A stretch of DNA of 64,000 nt from Rhodospirillales bacterium (GTDB lineage Bacteria > Pseudomonadota > Alphaproteobacteria > Rhodospirillales > Casp-alpha2): NCBI GenBank assembly GCA_017644185.1, contig JAEPMA010000001.1:496001-560000 (forward strand), read 5' to 3'. This document shows positions 1 through 7,884 of the stretch, one piece after another (positions within the stretch are counted from its first letter, which is position 1; every line of letters starts with the position of its first letter). The notes below the pieces were generated by a model that saw only the letters and a list, made by a program, of their open reading frames with translations, had not been told where the DNA came from and searched no databases. The translations under genes were made by a program, and so were the position numbers.

Positions 1-1
1 T

Positions 2-1600
2 GATTGGAAGGCTTCGGCGCCAGTCGGCGCACAACTCGACTATTATGCGGTAGAGGGGTATCCGATCCCTCGAGATCAACTTCGCGGCATTCTTGATCAG
101 GTGCCCGAACTGGCGGTGGAAGCGGATGCGTTGCTATCCGTGTGGCCTGTACGCGTCGGCGGCGTTCATCGTCTTTTGTTCGACAACGGGCGCGTTCGTC
201 TGACGTTGATGTTCGGCGACGCCCACGGCGCGCTGGCGGACACCGAAGGTGCCGTCGATGCCTGGTATCTGGACGGCTTTGCGCCCTCGAAAAATCCGGA
301 CATGTGGGACGATGAGGTTCTCTCCCATGTTAGACGGCTCTCGGCTCCGGGGGCACGGGTGGCGACGTTCTCCGCTGCGGGTGCTGTGCGCCGTGGGCTC
401 GCAGACTTGGACTTCACGGTCGAGAAACGGCCCGGGCTCGGTAAGAAAAGAGATTGCGTCTCGGCGATGCTGCCGGGCGATCAATCCGAGGGCGCGTTTA
501 AAACCGTGGCCATTGTTGGCGCCGGTATTGCTGGATGTTGTTTGGCCAGGGCTTTGTCGTCGCGCGGTCTGGACGTTACCCTGATCGATAAGGCGGGAAG
601 CCACGGTGCCGGTGCGTCCGGGAACCCGGCAGCGCTTCTGGCACCGCGGCTGCCACGCGAGCGGACAGCGCTCGGCCGGATCATGGCGAGCAGCTATCTG
701 TATGCAACGCGGTTTTATGACTCCCTCGCGAGGGAAGGAGCCGCCGTTTGGCTTGGGAAACGGGGCGGGTTGGCGCTGGCCCGGAACCAAGACGAAGCGG
801 AGCGGCAATCGCGCGCCATTGCCGCCTTCGGATGGCCGGACGACGTCATGCGGCAGGTCGAAGCGGCTGAGGCATCATCTCTTAGCGGTATCGAAACGCA
901 AATGGGCGGTCTTTGGTTCGCGGGCGCGGGAACGATCAACCCGCCTGAGGTCACGGCGCATCTGTCATCCGGTGTTGAACTCTTAAAAGCCGAGGTTGCC
1001 GGATACAAAAAGCAAACGGGCGGTTGGCGGGTCACGACAAGGACCGATGACGACATTGGGGTCTTCGATGCCGTCGTTCTGGCGGGCGGCACGGGATTGA
1101 TGGAACTTCCGGGTGCAAACCGATGGCCGTTAAAGGCCAACCGGGGCCAGCTAGCATATCTCCGCCCGTTGAATGCCGGCCCCATAGTGCCGATCACCTA
1201 TGGAGGATATCTCTCGCCGGAAATAACGCTGCCGGATGGGTTACGGGGTCATGTATTAGGCGCCACGTACGCGCGGCGGGACGAGGTGCCGGATACGGAC
1301 TGGGATACACTTCGTCCAGAAGACGAGGTGCAAATATTGGGGATGCTGGCGGACCATCTGCCGTCGATTGATGGGATTGAGCCGATGGGGGGACGCGTAT
1401 CACTGCGCGCCACGATCCGCGATTACATACCCTTGGCGGGGCCGGTCGATGACGGGCTTTTCGTTCTGGGTGGGCTTGGTTCGCGCGGATTTCTGACGGC
1501 GCCATTGTTATCCGAATTGATCGCCGATCAACTATCGGGGTCGCCGCTGCCACTCGAGGCTGATCTAATTGAGGCGTTGAATCCGGGACGATTTACCTAG
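2..1600 (+). CDS. mnmC: tRNA mnm5s2U biosynthesis bifunctional protein MnmC, 5'-truncated by window edge
   Basis: MnmC completes the 5-methylaminomethyl-2-thiouridine modification at the tRNA wobble base: an FAD-dependent C-terminal domain removes the carboxymethyl group and an N-terminal SAM-dependent domain adds the methyl. The frame is open from base 2 and its first residues (DWKASAPVGAQLDYYAVEGY) continue the methyltransferase domain, so the GTG at 101 is not the start; the true start lies left of the window. The tail of the methyltransferase domain is visible (WYLDGFAPSKNPDMW). It is followed by an FAD Rossmann motif (IVGAGIAG) near base 510, the ASGNPAALLAPRL stretch typical of the family, and a C-terminal DAO fold ending in GGLGSRGF. 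About 532 residues are visible. The stop overlaps the convergent sufE stop by 4 nt. Confidence 0.93.
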   Translation, partial: DWKASAPVGAQLDYYAVEGYPIPRDQLRGILDQVPELAVEADALLSVWPVRVGGVHRLLFDNGRVRLTLMFGDAHGALADTEGAVDAWYLDGFAPSKNPDMWDDEVLSHVRRLSAPGARVATFSAAGAVRRGLADLDFTVEKRPGLGKKRDCVSAMLPGDQSEGAFKTVAIVGAGIAGCCLARALSSRGLDVTLIDKAGSHGAGASGNPAALLAPRLPRERTALGRIMASSYLYATRFYDSLAREGAAVWLGKRGGLALARNQDEAERQSRAIAAFGWPDDVMRQVEAAEASSLSGIETQMGGLWFAGAGTINPPEVTAHLSSGVELLKAEVAGYKKQTGGWRVTTRTDDDIGVFDAVVLAGGTGLMELPGANRWPLKANRGQLAYLRPLNAGPIVPITYGGYLSPEITLPDGLRGHVLGATYARRDEVPDTDWDTLRPEDEVQILGMLADHLPSIDGIEPMGGRVSLRATIRDYIPLAGPVDDGLFVLGGLGSRGFLTAPLLSELIADQLSGSPLPLEADLIEALNPGRFT

Positions 1601-2037
1601 GCGGCGTGCGCCTTGGCGTGGCCAAACATGGTTTGCACCATGGCGTGAAGGCCGTTGGAGCGGCTTGGGCTCAGGTGATCGTTCAGACCGATGCCTTCGA
1701 TGAACTCAGGAGGCGTGTCTAGGATTTCCTGCGGCGTCCGGTTTGAATAGATCCTTAATAGAATGGCGATCAGGCCGGATACGATGGCGGCGTCCGATAT
1801 GGCGTGAAAAACGAGCCGGCCATCCTTGAATTCGGGAACCAACCACACCTGCGATTGGCAGCCACGCACCTTGAACTCATCTGTCATCCAGTCTTCGGGG
1901 AACGGGGGTAATTGCTGACCCAGGTCGATGATATGTTTGTAACGATCCATCCAGTCGTCGAGAAACTCGAACTCTTCAATCAGTTCGTTCTGCACTTCCG
2001 CGATGCTCGATTGCCCGTTTTCCTGGCCGTCCGCCAT
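1597..2037 (-). CDS. sufE: SufE family cysteine desulfuration protein
   Basis: SufE accepts persulfide sulfur from the cysteine desulfurase SufS and passes it to the SUF scaffold for iron-sulfur cluster assembly in the cytoplasm. At 146 residues it has the usual family length. The motif VRGCQSQVWL places the sulfur-accepting cysteine at residue 60, and the C-terminal GLNDHLSPSRSNGLHAM stretch is typical of SufE. The upstream region is shared with the divergent hspQ gene, so it is monocistronic here, away from any suf operon. The 3' end overlaps the mnmC stop. Confidence 0.93.
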   Translation of the reverse strand: MADGQENGQSSIAEVQNELIEEFEFLDDWMDRYKHIIDLGQQLPPFPEDWMTDEFKVRGCQSQVWLVPEFKDGRLVFHAISDAAIVSGLIAILLRIYSNRTPQEILDTPPEFIEGIGLNDHLSPSRSNGLHAMVQTMFGHAKAHAA

Positions 2038-2129
2038 GATTCGTCCCCGATTCTACTGTTCGGATTGGCTGTAAGTTATTGCACCTGCTAAATAACCCCT
2101 TAGCCCCCGTATTTCCAGTCCGATCAGGG

Positions 2130-2157
2130 TTGCAAGTGCTCTGTCTAACGTTATTTT
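2130..2157 (+). promoter_or_regulatory. candidate sigma-70 promoter of hspQ
   Basis: TTGCAA at 2130-2135 and TATTTT at 2152-2157 are separated by 16 nt. This would put transcription start about 45 nt before the hspQ GTG. The match is by eye only. A heat-shock (RpoH) promoter might be expected for this family, and I did not find a clear one. Confidence 0.25.
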
Positions 2158-2210
2158 ATGCGTAAGAGGCCGCAGAAGCGGTGGTTACCACAGGCACAGA
2201 GATTTAGTCC

Positions 2211-2546
2211 GTGAAACATCTTAAAAACAGCGCAAAGTTCACCATTGGCGAACAGGTTCGGCACCGCATCTACGGGTTCCGGGGCGTGGTGTTTGACGTC
2301 GACCCTGAATTCTCCAATACCGACGAGTGGTATCAGTCGATTCCGCCGGAATCCCGTCCGCGTAAGGACCAGCCGTTCTATCACCTTTTTGCTGAATCGA
2401 CCGAGCAGTCGCCCTACGTGGCCTACGTTTCGGAACAGAACCTGGTGCTGGACGAAGACGACGATCCGATCAGCCATCCCGAGATGGTCGAATATTTTGA
2501 TGGCCTCGAAGACGGGCGCTATGTGCCCCGTATGCTTCTCAATTAA
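2211..2546 (+). CDS. hspQ: heat shock protein HspQ (hemimethylated-DNA-binding family)
   Basis: HspQ/YccV family protein of 111 residues; in enterobacteria it affects DnaA stability and Lon-dependent proteolysis. The motifs KFTIGEQVRHRIYGFRGVVFDVDPEF near the start and WYQ...QPFYHLF...YVAYVSEQNL in the middle are characteristic of the family and span the whole single domain. The start is a GTG at 2211, chosen because the conserved fold begins within ten residues of it. The gene stands alone between divergent sufE and a convergent PilZ gene 9 nt away. Confidence 0.92.
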   Translation: MKHLKNSAKFTIGEQVRHRIYGFRGVVFDVDPEFSNTDEWYQSIPPESRPRKDQPFYHLFAESTEQSPYVAYVSEQNLVLDEDDDPISHPEMVEYFDGLEDGRYVPRMLLN

Positions 2547-2555
2547 AATCGAAAG

Positions 2556-2888
2556 TTAAGCCTGCTTTTCCAGGTAGTCGCGGACCTCGAAGACAAGGTC
2601 TGGTTGCGGCTTCGTGAATTGGACAGCTAACTGATCGTCCCACTGGCGGACCACTTTGGCGTGGCCACGAAGTTCCATGTCGCCACCATTCGGCTTCAGA
2701 ACCAGGTGGAATTCAAAATACTGGTTGGCCTGCAGGGTGTCGGTGTATTCGGTGACGCGCATGCCGCCTTCCGACAGATCGCCTAGCGGATAGGTCTCAC
2801 CATAGATGCGGACCTGCTCGCCATTGGCGGCGATGCGGTCGTGCTCGCGCTTGTTATCGCCGTCTTTCTTTTTTCCGAATCCGAACAT
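2556..2888 (-). CDS. PilZ domain protein
   Basis: A 110-residue single-domain protein. It has the two c-di-GMP-binding signatures of PilZ: an RxxxR motif (REHDR, residues 14-18) and a (D/N)xSxxG motif (DLSEGG, about residues 37-42). The N-terminus FGFGKKKDGDNKR is lysine-rich. No output domain is fused, so it probably acts by binding a partner. It lies 12 nt downstream of argE on the same strand and could be co-transcribed with it. The HD-GYP protein at 57.7-59.5 kb is another c-di-GMP-related protein in the window, but there is no linkage. Confidence 0.88.
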   Translation of the reverse strand: MFGFGKKKDGDNKREHDRIAANGEQVRIYGETYPLGDLSEGGMRVTEYTDTLQANQYFEFHLVLKPNGGDMELRGHAKVVRQWDDQLAVQFTKPQPDLVFEVRDYLEKQA

Positions 2889-2900
2889 GGGGACATAGTC

Positions 2901-4064
2901 TCACGACTTGCAGACCCTGTCCATTAGGCGATCAAGAAACGCTTCGCCCTTCTCGACCTGCTCCAAGGATATGAATTCATTGGGCTTATGCGCCTGGTCG
3001 ATGCTGCCCGGGCCGCAAACCACGCAAGGAATGCCGCCGCGGTTTTGGAACAGGCCTGCCTCGGTGCCAAACGCGACCTTGGCGTGGTCGTTCCGGCCGG
3101 CGAGTTGCTTCACAAACGTGACGACCTCGTGGTCCACATGCATATCCAATCCCGGCATATCATTGATGCAGGTAATTTCGATGCCGGTTGACGAGTCGAT
3201 GGCCTTCATTTCGGGTTCCAGGACTTCTTTTGCTTCGCGAATGATCTCGGTCTCAAGCGCATCCGGGTCGTCGGTGCCGATGTAACGGAACTCGAACGTC
3301 ACCTTGCAGTCCTTGGGCACGATATTAAGCGCGGTGCCGCCCTGGATGACACCGGTGTGCACGGTAGTGTGGGAGACATCATAAAGCTCGTCGTAGGGAC
3401 CTTCGTCCTGCAGGCGCTTGGCCATCGACTGCATGTGGGTGATCAGGCGCGCCGCGTATTCGATGGCGTTAACGCCGTGGGGCGCCAGGCTCGAATGGGC
3501 TTCCAGACCGTGAACGTGCGCTTCGTAGCTGCGCTTGCCCTTGTGCCCGGTGATCACCTGCATGCTGGTCGGCTCGCCGATGATGGCCATGCGCGGCTTG
3601 ATCGGGAGGCCGTTGATCATGTCGATCATGGGGCGGACGCCGAGACAGCCGACTTCCTCGTCATAGGAGAAAGCGAGATGTATGGGGGTGTCGAGCCCGC
3701 GTTCGATGAATGTCGGCAGTTTGGCCAGCACGAGGGCGATGAAGCTCTTCATATCCGACGTGCCACGCCCATACAGCTTTTTGTCCTTTTCGACGACATT
3801 GAACGGGTCGCTATCCCAGTTCTGGCCGTCAACCGGAACCACGTCAGTGTGCCCCGAGAGCATCACGCCGGCTTTGTCCGACGGACCAACCGTTGCGTAC
3901 AAATTTGCCTTGCTGCGATCTTCGTTCGGCACCAGTGTGCTCTCGATGCCGAGGTCCGTGAGATACCCTTGGACGTATTTGATCAGGTCCATGTTGGAAT
4001 CGCGGCTCGTGGTATCGAAGGATATCAGCTTGGAAATCATTTCCAGGCTTTCCGGCATCGGCAT
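2901..4064 (-). CDS. argE: acetylornithine deacetylase (M20 family)
   Basis: ArgE hydrolyses N2-acetylornithine to ornithine and acetate in arginine synthesis. The 387-residue protein has a complete M20 two-zinc site. H72 lies in GHTD, the bridging D104 in GRGTSDMK, and the general-base/ligand pair E136-E137 in SYDEEVG. The fourth ligand is in GEPTS and the last His in DQAHKPNEF. A dimerisation domain is inserted between (HKGKRSYEAHVHGLEAHSS). AAGGAGACCC lies just upstream of the ATG. The 95-nt gap to the divergent M20 paralogue at 4160 holds the promoters of both. Confidence 0.9.
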   Translation of the reverse strand: MPMPESLEMISKLISFDTTSRDSNMDLIKYVQGYLTDLGIESTLVPNEDRSKANLYATVGPSDKAGVMLSGHTDVVPVDGQNWDSDPFNVVEKDKKLYGRGTSDMKSFIALVLAKLPTFIERGLDTPIHLAFSYDEEVGCLGVRPMIDMINGLPIKPRMAIIGEPTSMQVITGHKGKRSYEAHVHGLEAHSSLAPHGVNAIEYAARLITHMQSMAKRLQDEGPYDELYDVSHTTVHTGVIQGGTALNIVPKDCKVTFEFRYIGTDDPDALETEIIREAKEVLEPEMKAIDSSTGIEITCINDMPGLDMHVDHEVVTFVKQLAGRNDHAKVAFGTEAGLFQNRGGIPCVVCGPGSIDQAHKPNEFISLEQVEKGEAFLDRLMDRVCKS

Positions 4065-4159
4065 GAAATGGGTCTCCTTGGTGCGAACAAGCGGATGGTT
4101 GTATCCAAATTGACGTTTTGTGCGGGGTTTGCAAGGGTTTCATCGAAAGCAGGTAATGG

Positions 4160-5392
4160 ATGAACGCCACACTTCAACAAACGGTCGCAGAAGTCATGGT
4201 CAAGCAGCGGGCCGGGCAGTTCTCGTTGCTCAAGAAGCTCGTGCAGATCGGCACCGAAACCCGCAGCGATCAACTGACGAATGCGTCCGAGAAGATCGCG
4301 GGGCTTCTTGAAGCCTTGGCGTTCGAAGTCGAGAGGCATGCGCCGGACGCGGCCCGGATCGAGGCGCAGGGCGCTCATCCGATGCAGAACCTGGTTGCGC
4401 GCAAGCATTTTGGGGACGGGCCGGTTCTGGCGTTCGTCTGTCATCTCGACACGGTAGAGGCGCACCCGAGTTGGACGTTCGAGCCACTGGGTGCCGATAT
4501 CGTCGACGGCTGCATGTACGGTCTCGGGGCGGTATCTGGAAAGGGCGACCTTGCCGCCCAAGTATATGCGATTTTATCACTGATGCAGGTTGGCGCGCCT
4601 TTGAAAGGGACGATCGAACTGCATATCAGTTTCGATGGTGAAAGCGGCGGTTCATTGGGCGCCAAATGGCTGCTTGCCGACGAGATCGTTAAACCTGACA
4701 TGGTTATCGCAGGTGGACCGGCCAGGGCCGTCGCCACTCATTCCACGGGGACGATGATTCTTGATGTTGACGTGCGGGGGAAGACTGCCCCGGCGCATGC
4801 CCCTGAGACGGGCAACGATGCGTTAGAGGCTGCGACTCATGCGCTTACAAGACTTTATCAGTTCCGGGGGGGCCTAAAGGGGCACGCTTCAGAAACGCCG
4901 GGGTTAGGGGCGCCGACGCTGGTTATCGAACACATATCGGGGGGTGAGGATACCGGTGTGCCTGAATATGTAAACTTTCGGCTGGATCGGCGCATCTTAC
5001 CCGATGAAGACCCGATGCAGGTCGAAAAACAACTGACCAACCTGATCGGGAGCACGATCGCCAAGATGCCCGGAACGCGCTGCCGTATCCGGCGCGCTGC
5101 ACTGATCCCGGCGATGGGAAACGACGATAACGCGAAATCGCTGGTTTCTACGTTGAATATGCGGCTCGAAGCAAAATTGGGTGGGCGCCCAGGGACGCGT
5201 GGGTTGGGTTACGACCACGAAGGGCGCCACTACGCGGCTGCCGGCATCCCGACCGTTATGTATGGCGCAGCCCCTCTCGACGTTGCGGCCGCTGGACTAC
5301 ATGGGCCGGACGAACACATCGTGCTCGATGATTTACGTCTCGCCACCGAAGTTCTCTCACTGGCGGCGATGGATCTGCTTTCCGGGAAATGA
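4160..5392 (+). CDS. M20-family ArgE/DapE-like protein with degenerate active site
   Basis: A 410-residue M20-fold protein divergent from argE. H95 in CHLDTV and a C-terminal GLHGPDEH survive. The bridging Asp is Ser (GLGAVSGKG, S126), the general-base Glu is Gly (DGESGG, G160) and the Glu of GEPT is Gly (AGGPARA, G186). The DNA clearly encodes these residues and the frame is uninterrupted, so this is not a recent pseudogene. Known M20 enzymes need these positions, so it is probably not a classical deacylase. It may be a binding protein, a partner of ArgE, or an enzyme with a different mechanism. It converges on the carbamoyltransferase gene 4 nt away. Confidence 0.85.
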   Translation: MNATLQQTVAEVMVKQRAGQFSLLKKLVQIGTETRSDQLTNASEKIAGLLEALAFEVERHAPDAARIEAQGAHPMQNLVARKHFGDGPVLAFVCHLDTVEAHPSWTFEPLGADIVDGCMYGLGAVSGKGDLAAQVYAILSLMQVGAPLKGTIELHISFDGESGGSLGAKWLLADEIVKPDMVIAGGPARAVATHSTGTMILDVDVRGKTAPAHAPETGNDALEAATHALTRLYQFRGGLKGHASETPGLGAPTLVIEHISGGEDTGVPEYVNFRLDRRILPDEDPMQVEKQLTNLIGSTIAKMPGTRCRIRRAALIPAMGNDDNAKSLVSTLNMRLEAKLGGRPGTRGLGYDHEGRHYAAAGIPTVMYGAAPLDVAAAGLHGPDEHIVLDDLRLATEVLSLAAMDLLSGK

Positions 5393-5396
5393 CGGG

Positions 5397-7232
5397 TCAG
5401 TCGAGTTCGAAGGCGTTCTTATAGTCGAGCTTCAGCGCCGGGTCCTGGTCTTCTTTCTTCAGGAAGCAGTTCCCACACACCAACACTTCGATTTCGGATC
5501 CCATGAAACAGCGGAATGCGTCTTCCGGCGTGCAGACGATCGGTTCGCCACGCACGTTGAAGCTGGTGTTGACGACCACGGGACATCCGGTGCGTTTCTT
5601 AAACGCAGAAATAAGCGCGTGGTAACGCGGATTGGTTTCTTTGTGAACCGTCTGAATGCGTGCCGAGTAGTCGACGTGGGTAACGGCTGGAATGTCCGAA
5701 CGAGGGACGTTCAACTTTTCGATTCCGAACAGCTTGTTTTCTTCATCCGTCATTTTGCGACGGCGCTTTTCGACGATGGGCGCGACCATCAGCATGTAGG
5801 GGCTGTCGCTATCGATATCGAACCAGTCTGCGACATCTTCCCGTAACACCGACGGTGCGAACGGTCGGAAGCTCTCACGGTATTTGACACGCAGGTTGAG
5901 TGTCTTCTGCATTTCCGGTGAGCGCGGATCAGCGATGATTGAACGGCCACCGAGCGCACGCGGTCCGAACTCCATGCGTCCCTGAAACCAGCCGATGGCC
6001 TTCCCATCTGCCATCGCCTCTGCCGTAGCATCAATCGTTTCATCGTCGCCGAGCACGGAGAATTTGGCGCCCGCGGCTGAGAGCCGCTCTTCGATCTCGG
6101 ACTGCCGTAATTCCGGCCCGAGGTACGAACCTTTCATGCCGTCCATGGCGCCGTTCAGGTTGCGCGGTTGTTGCTGGAACAGGTGATACGCATTCAGGGC
6201 CGCACCGAGAGCCCCGCCCGCGTCGCCAGCCGCCGGTTGCACCCAGACGTTCTCGAAAGCCTGGTCGCGCAACACCTTGCCGTTAGCGACGCAGTTGAGC
6301 GCGACCCCGCCGGCGAGGCAGAGATTCTTGATCCCGTATTCTTTTGAAAGAGACCGGGTCAACCTTAGCACCACTTCTTCGGTTACGGCCTGGACCGAGG
6401 CCGCCAAATCCATGTGCTTTTGCGTCAGCTGTTCTTCGGCTTTTCGAGGCGGGCCACCAAAAAGCTCGTCAAACTTCTTGTTGGTCATGGTGAGGCCCGT
6501 GCAGTAGTTGAAATACTGCTGATCCAGGCGGAAAGAGCCATCCTCTTTCACATCCATGAGTTTATCCAGAATCAGGTCCTTGTAGACCGGCTCGCCATAC
6601 GGTGCGAGACCCATAACCTTGTATTCACCCGAATTGACCTTGAAGCCGGTATAGTAGGTGAAGGCGGAATAGAGCAGACCCAAAGAATGCGGGAAGTGAA
6701 TTTCCCTGACCATATTGAGTTCGCGTCCCCGCCCGATTGCAACGGAGGTTGTCGCCCATTCGCCGACGCCGTCCATCGTAAGAACAATTGCTTCCTCGAA
6801 GGGTGACGGGAAAAACGCCGAGGCCGCGTGGCTCTGATGGTGTTCAGAGAACAAAAGCTTGTTCTGCCAATCGAAATCCTTGTCGAATTTTTTGAACTTC
6901 TTATGCAGCAGGTCTTTTTGGAAGAGCTTTTCCTTGAGCCATACGGGAATTGCCATTTTGAAGGAACGGAAGCCGCTCGGCGCAAAAGCAAGATATGTTT
7001 CAAGAAGACGTTCGAATTTCAGAAACGGCTTGTCGTAGAACGCTACAAAATCGATATCACTCAGTTCGATTCCGGCTTCATCGAGACAATACTGGATTGC
7101 ATATTCCGGGAACCGGTCATCGTGCTTCTTCCGTGTGAAACGTTCTTCCTGAGCAGCTGCAATCACGGCGCCGTCTTCGATCAGTGCAGCGGCGCTGTCA
7201 TGATAAAACGCGGATACGCCAAGAATTCGCAA
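5397..7232 (-). CDS. carbamoyltransferase (NodU/TobZ family)
   Basis: A 611-residue O-carbamoyltransferase that would transfer carbamoyl from carbamoyl phosphate, via carbamoyl-AMP, to a sugar hydroxyl. The N-terminal ASKHA-like half starts MRILGVSAFYHDSAAALIEDG and carries HHQSHAASAF. The C-terminal half has GRMEFGPRALGGRS and NTSFNVRGEPIV. Length matches the family. It is the last gene of a five-gene run with DUF5989, SxtJ, the heparinase-like gene and asnB. This setting points to carbamoylation of the surface polysaccharide rather than of an antibiotic or Nod factor; the substrate is inferred. Confidence 0.9.
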   Translation of the reverse strand: MRILGVSAFYHDSAAALIEDGAVIAAAQEERFTRKKHDDRFPEYAIQYCLDEAGIELSDIDFVAFYDKPFLKFERLLETYLAFAPSGFRSFKMAIPVWLKEKLFQKDLLHKKFKKFDKDFDWQNKLLFSEHHQSHAASAFFPSPFEEAIVLTMDGVGEWATTSVAIGRGRELNMVREIHFPHSLGLLYSAFTYYTGFKVNSGEYKVMGLAPYGEPVYKDLILDKLMDVKEDGSFRLDQQYFNYCTGLTMTNKKFDELFGGPPRKAEEQLTQKHMDLAASVQAVTEEVVLRLTRSLSKEYGIKNLCLAGGVALNCVANGKVLRDQAFENVWVQPAAGDAGGALGAALNAYHLFQQQPRNLNGAMDGMKGSYLGPELRQSEIEERLSAAGAKFSVLGDDETIDATAEAMADGKAIGWFQGRMEFGPRALGGRSIIADPRSPEMQKTLNLRVKYRESFRPFAPSVLREDVADWFDIDSDSPYMLMVAPIVEKRRRKMTDEENKLFGIEKLNVPRSDIPAVTHVDYSARIQTVHKETNPRYHALISAFKKRTGCPVVVNTSFNVRGEPIVCTPEDAFRCFMGSEIEVLVCGNCFLKKEDQDPALKLDYKNAFELD

Positions 7233-7244
7233 AGTCAGACTTCC

Positions 7245-7394
7245 TTAGAAGATCGTGTATATGAACGGGGCGACGGCAGTGCCATGGCTCAAGACGACCA
7301 GGCCGCCAAAAATCGCCATCATGACAAGGATTGGGAGCAGCCAGAATTTCTTCCGGATTTTTAGGAATTTCCAAAGTTCTGCAATAAAGGCCAT
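7245..7394 (-). CDS. DUF5989 family small membrane protein
   Basis: A 49-residue protein starting MAFIAELWKFLKIRKKFWLL, followed by a single membrane segment (LPILVMMAIFGGLVVL) and a short tail ending AVAPFIYTIF. This matches the small DUF5989 family, which is usually found beside SxtJ and a carbamoyltransferase. It lies 8 nt after the SxtJ stop and 12 nt before the carbamoyltransferase start, clearly in the same transcript. Function is unknown; it may anchor the carbamoyltransferase at the inner membrane. Confidence 0.87.
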   Translation of the reverse strand: MAFIAELWKFLKIRKKFWLLPILVMMAIFGGLVVLSHGTAVAPFIYTIF

Positions 7395-7402
7395 TTCAAT
7401 CC

Positions 7403-7819
7403 CTAGAACTGGTTTTTCATCGATTCGGGCTCTGGTCCCGGAGGATCACGCTCGATCCAGTATGTCTTCGCATTGCGGTCGAACGACCGATTCAGCGGGT
7501 CCTTGCCACACATCCGCATAATCAGTCCTGTCGGCACGATCGTCGTATAGTACAACAACCCCATGACAACAGGATTGACGACCTTGTAAAGCAGCAACCC
7601 GAACTTAAACCACAGTAAATTCAGGGGCTTGAGTAAGGGTTGGGCGACGTATGCCGCCACCAAAAAAAACGCAGCGACGATCAGTGCCCACCAACGGATC
7701 GGCAACCCGTGGACCAATGGCCAAAAAGCAACCGCCGCGAATACGATGGCGAACACCACGCCGAAACTCTTTTCCGAGCCAACCTGAACTTCGTCTTTGT
7801 CTTTCAGGCTTTCGTGCAT
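7403..7819 (-). CDS. SxtJ family membrane protein
   Basis: A 138-residue protein with two or three hydrophobic segments: FGVVFAIVFAAVAFWPLV, WALIVAAFFLVAAYV, and around VVNPVVMGLLYYTTIVP. Its C-terminal stretch GKDPLNRSFDRNAKTYWIERD is typical of SxtJ proteins. The family is named from the saxitoxin cluster, where it sits beside the carbamoyltransferase SxtI; its activity is not established. Here it keeps the same neighbours, a DUF5989 protein and a carbamoyltransferase, in an exopolysaccharide locus. Confidence 0.87.
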   Translation of the reverse strand: MHESLKDKDEVQVGSEKSFGVVFAIVFAAVAFWPLVHGLPIRWWALIVAAFFLVAAYVAQPLLKPLNLLWFKFGLLLYKVVNPVVMGLLYYTTIVPTGLIMRMCGKDPLNRSFDRNAKTYWIERDPPGPEPESMKNQF

Positions 7820-7884
7820 CTATCACCCCTTTGGATCGGCGGATGGTTTTGGGTAATGGAAAGGCTCGTGAAAAGCCAGTCTTT

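Noticed and set aside
101-1600. GTG at 101 as mnmC start
   Set aside because: The frame is open to base 2 and the preceding codons encode family sequence, so the gene begins outside the window.
4110-4138. sigma-70 promoter for the M20 gene (TTGACG at 4110)
   Set aside because: The -10 at the right spacing (AAGGGT) is too poor a match to support a call.
3357-4163. 268-residue frame antisense to argE
   Set aside because: argE has a full set of M20 motifs; the opposite frame is a compositional shadow.
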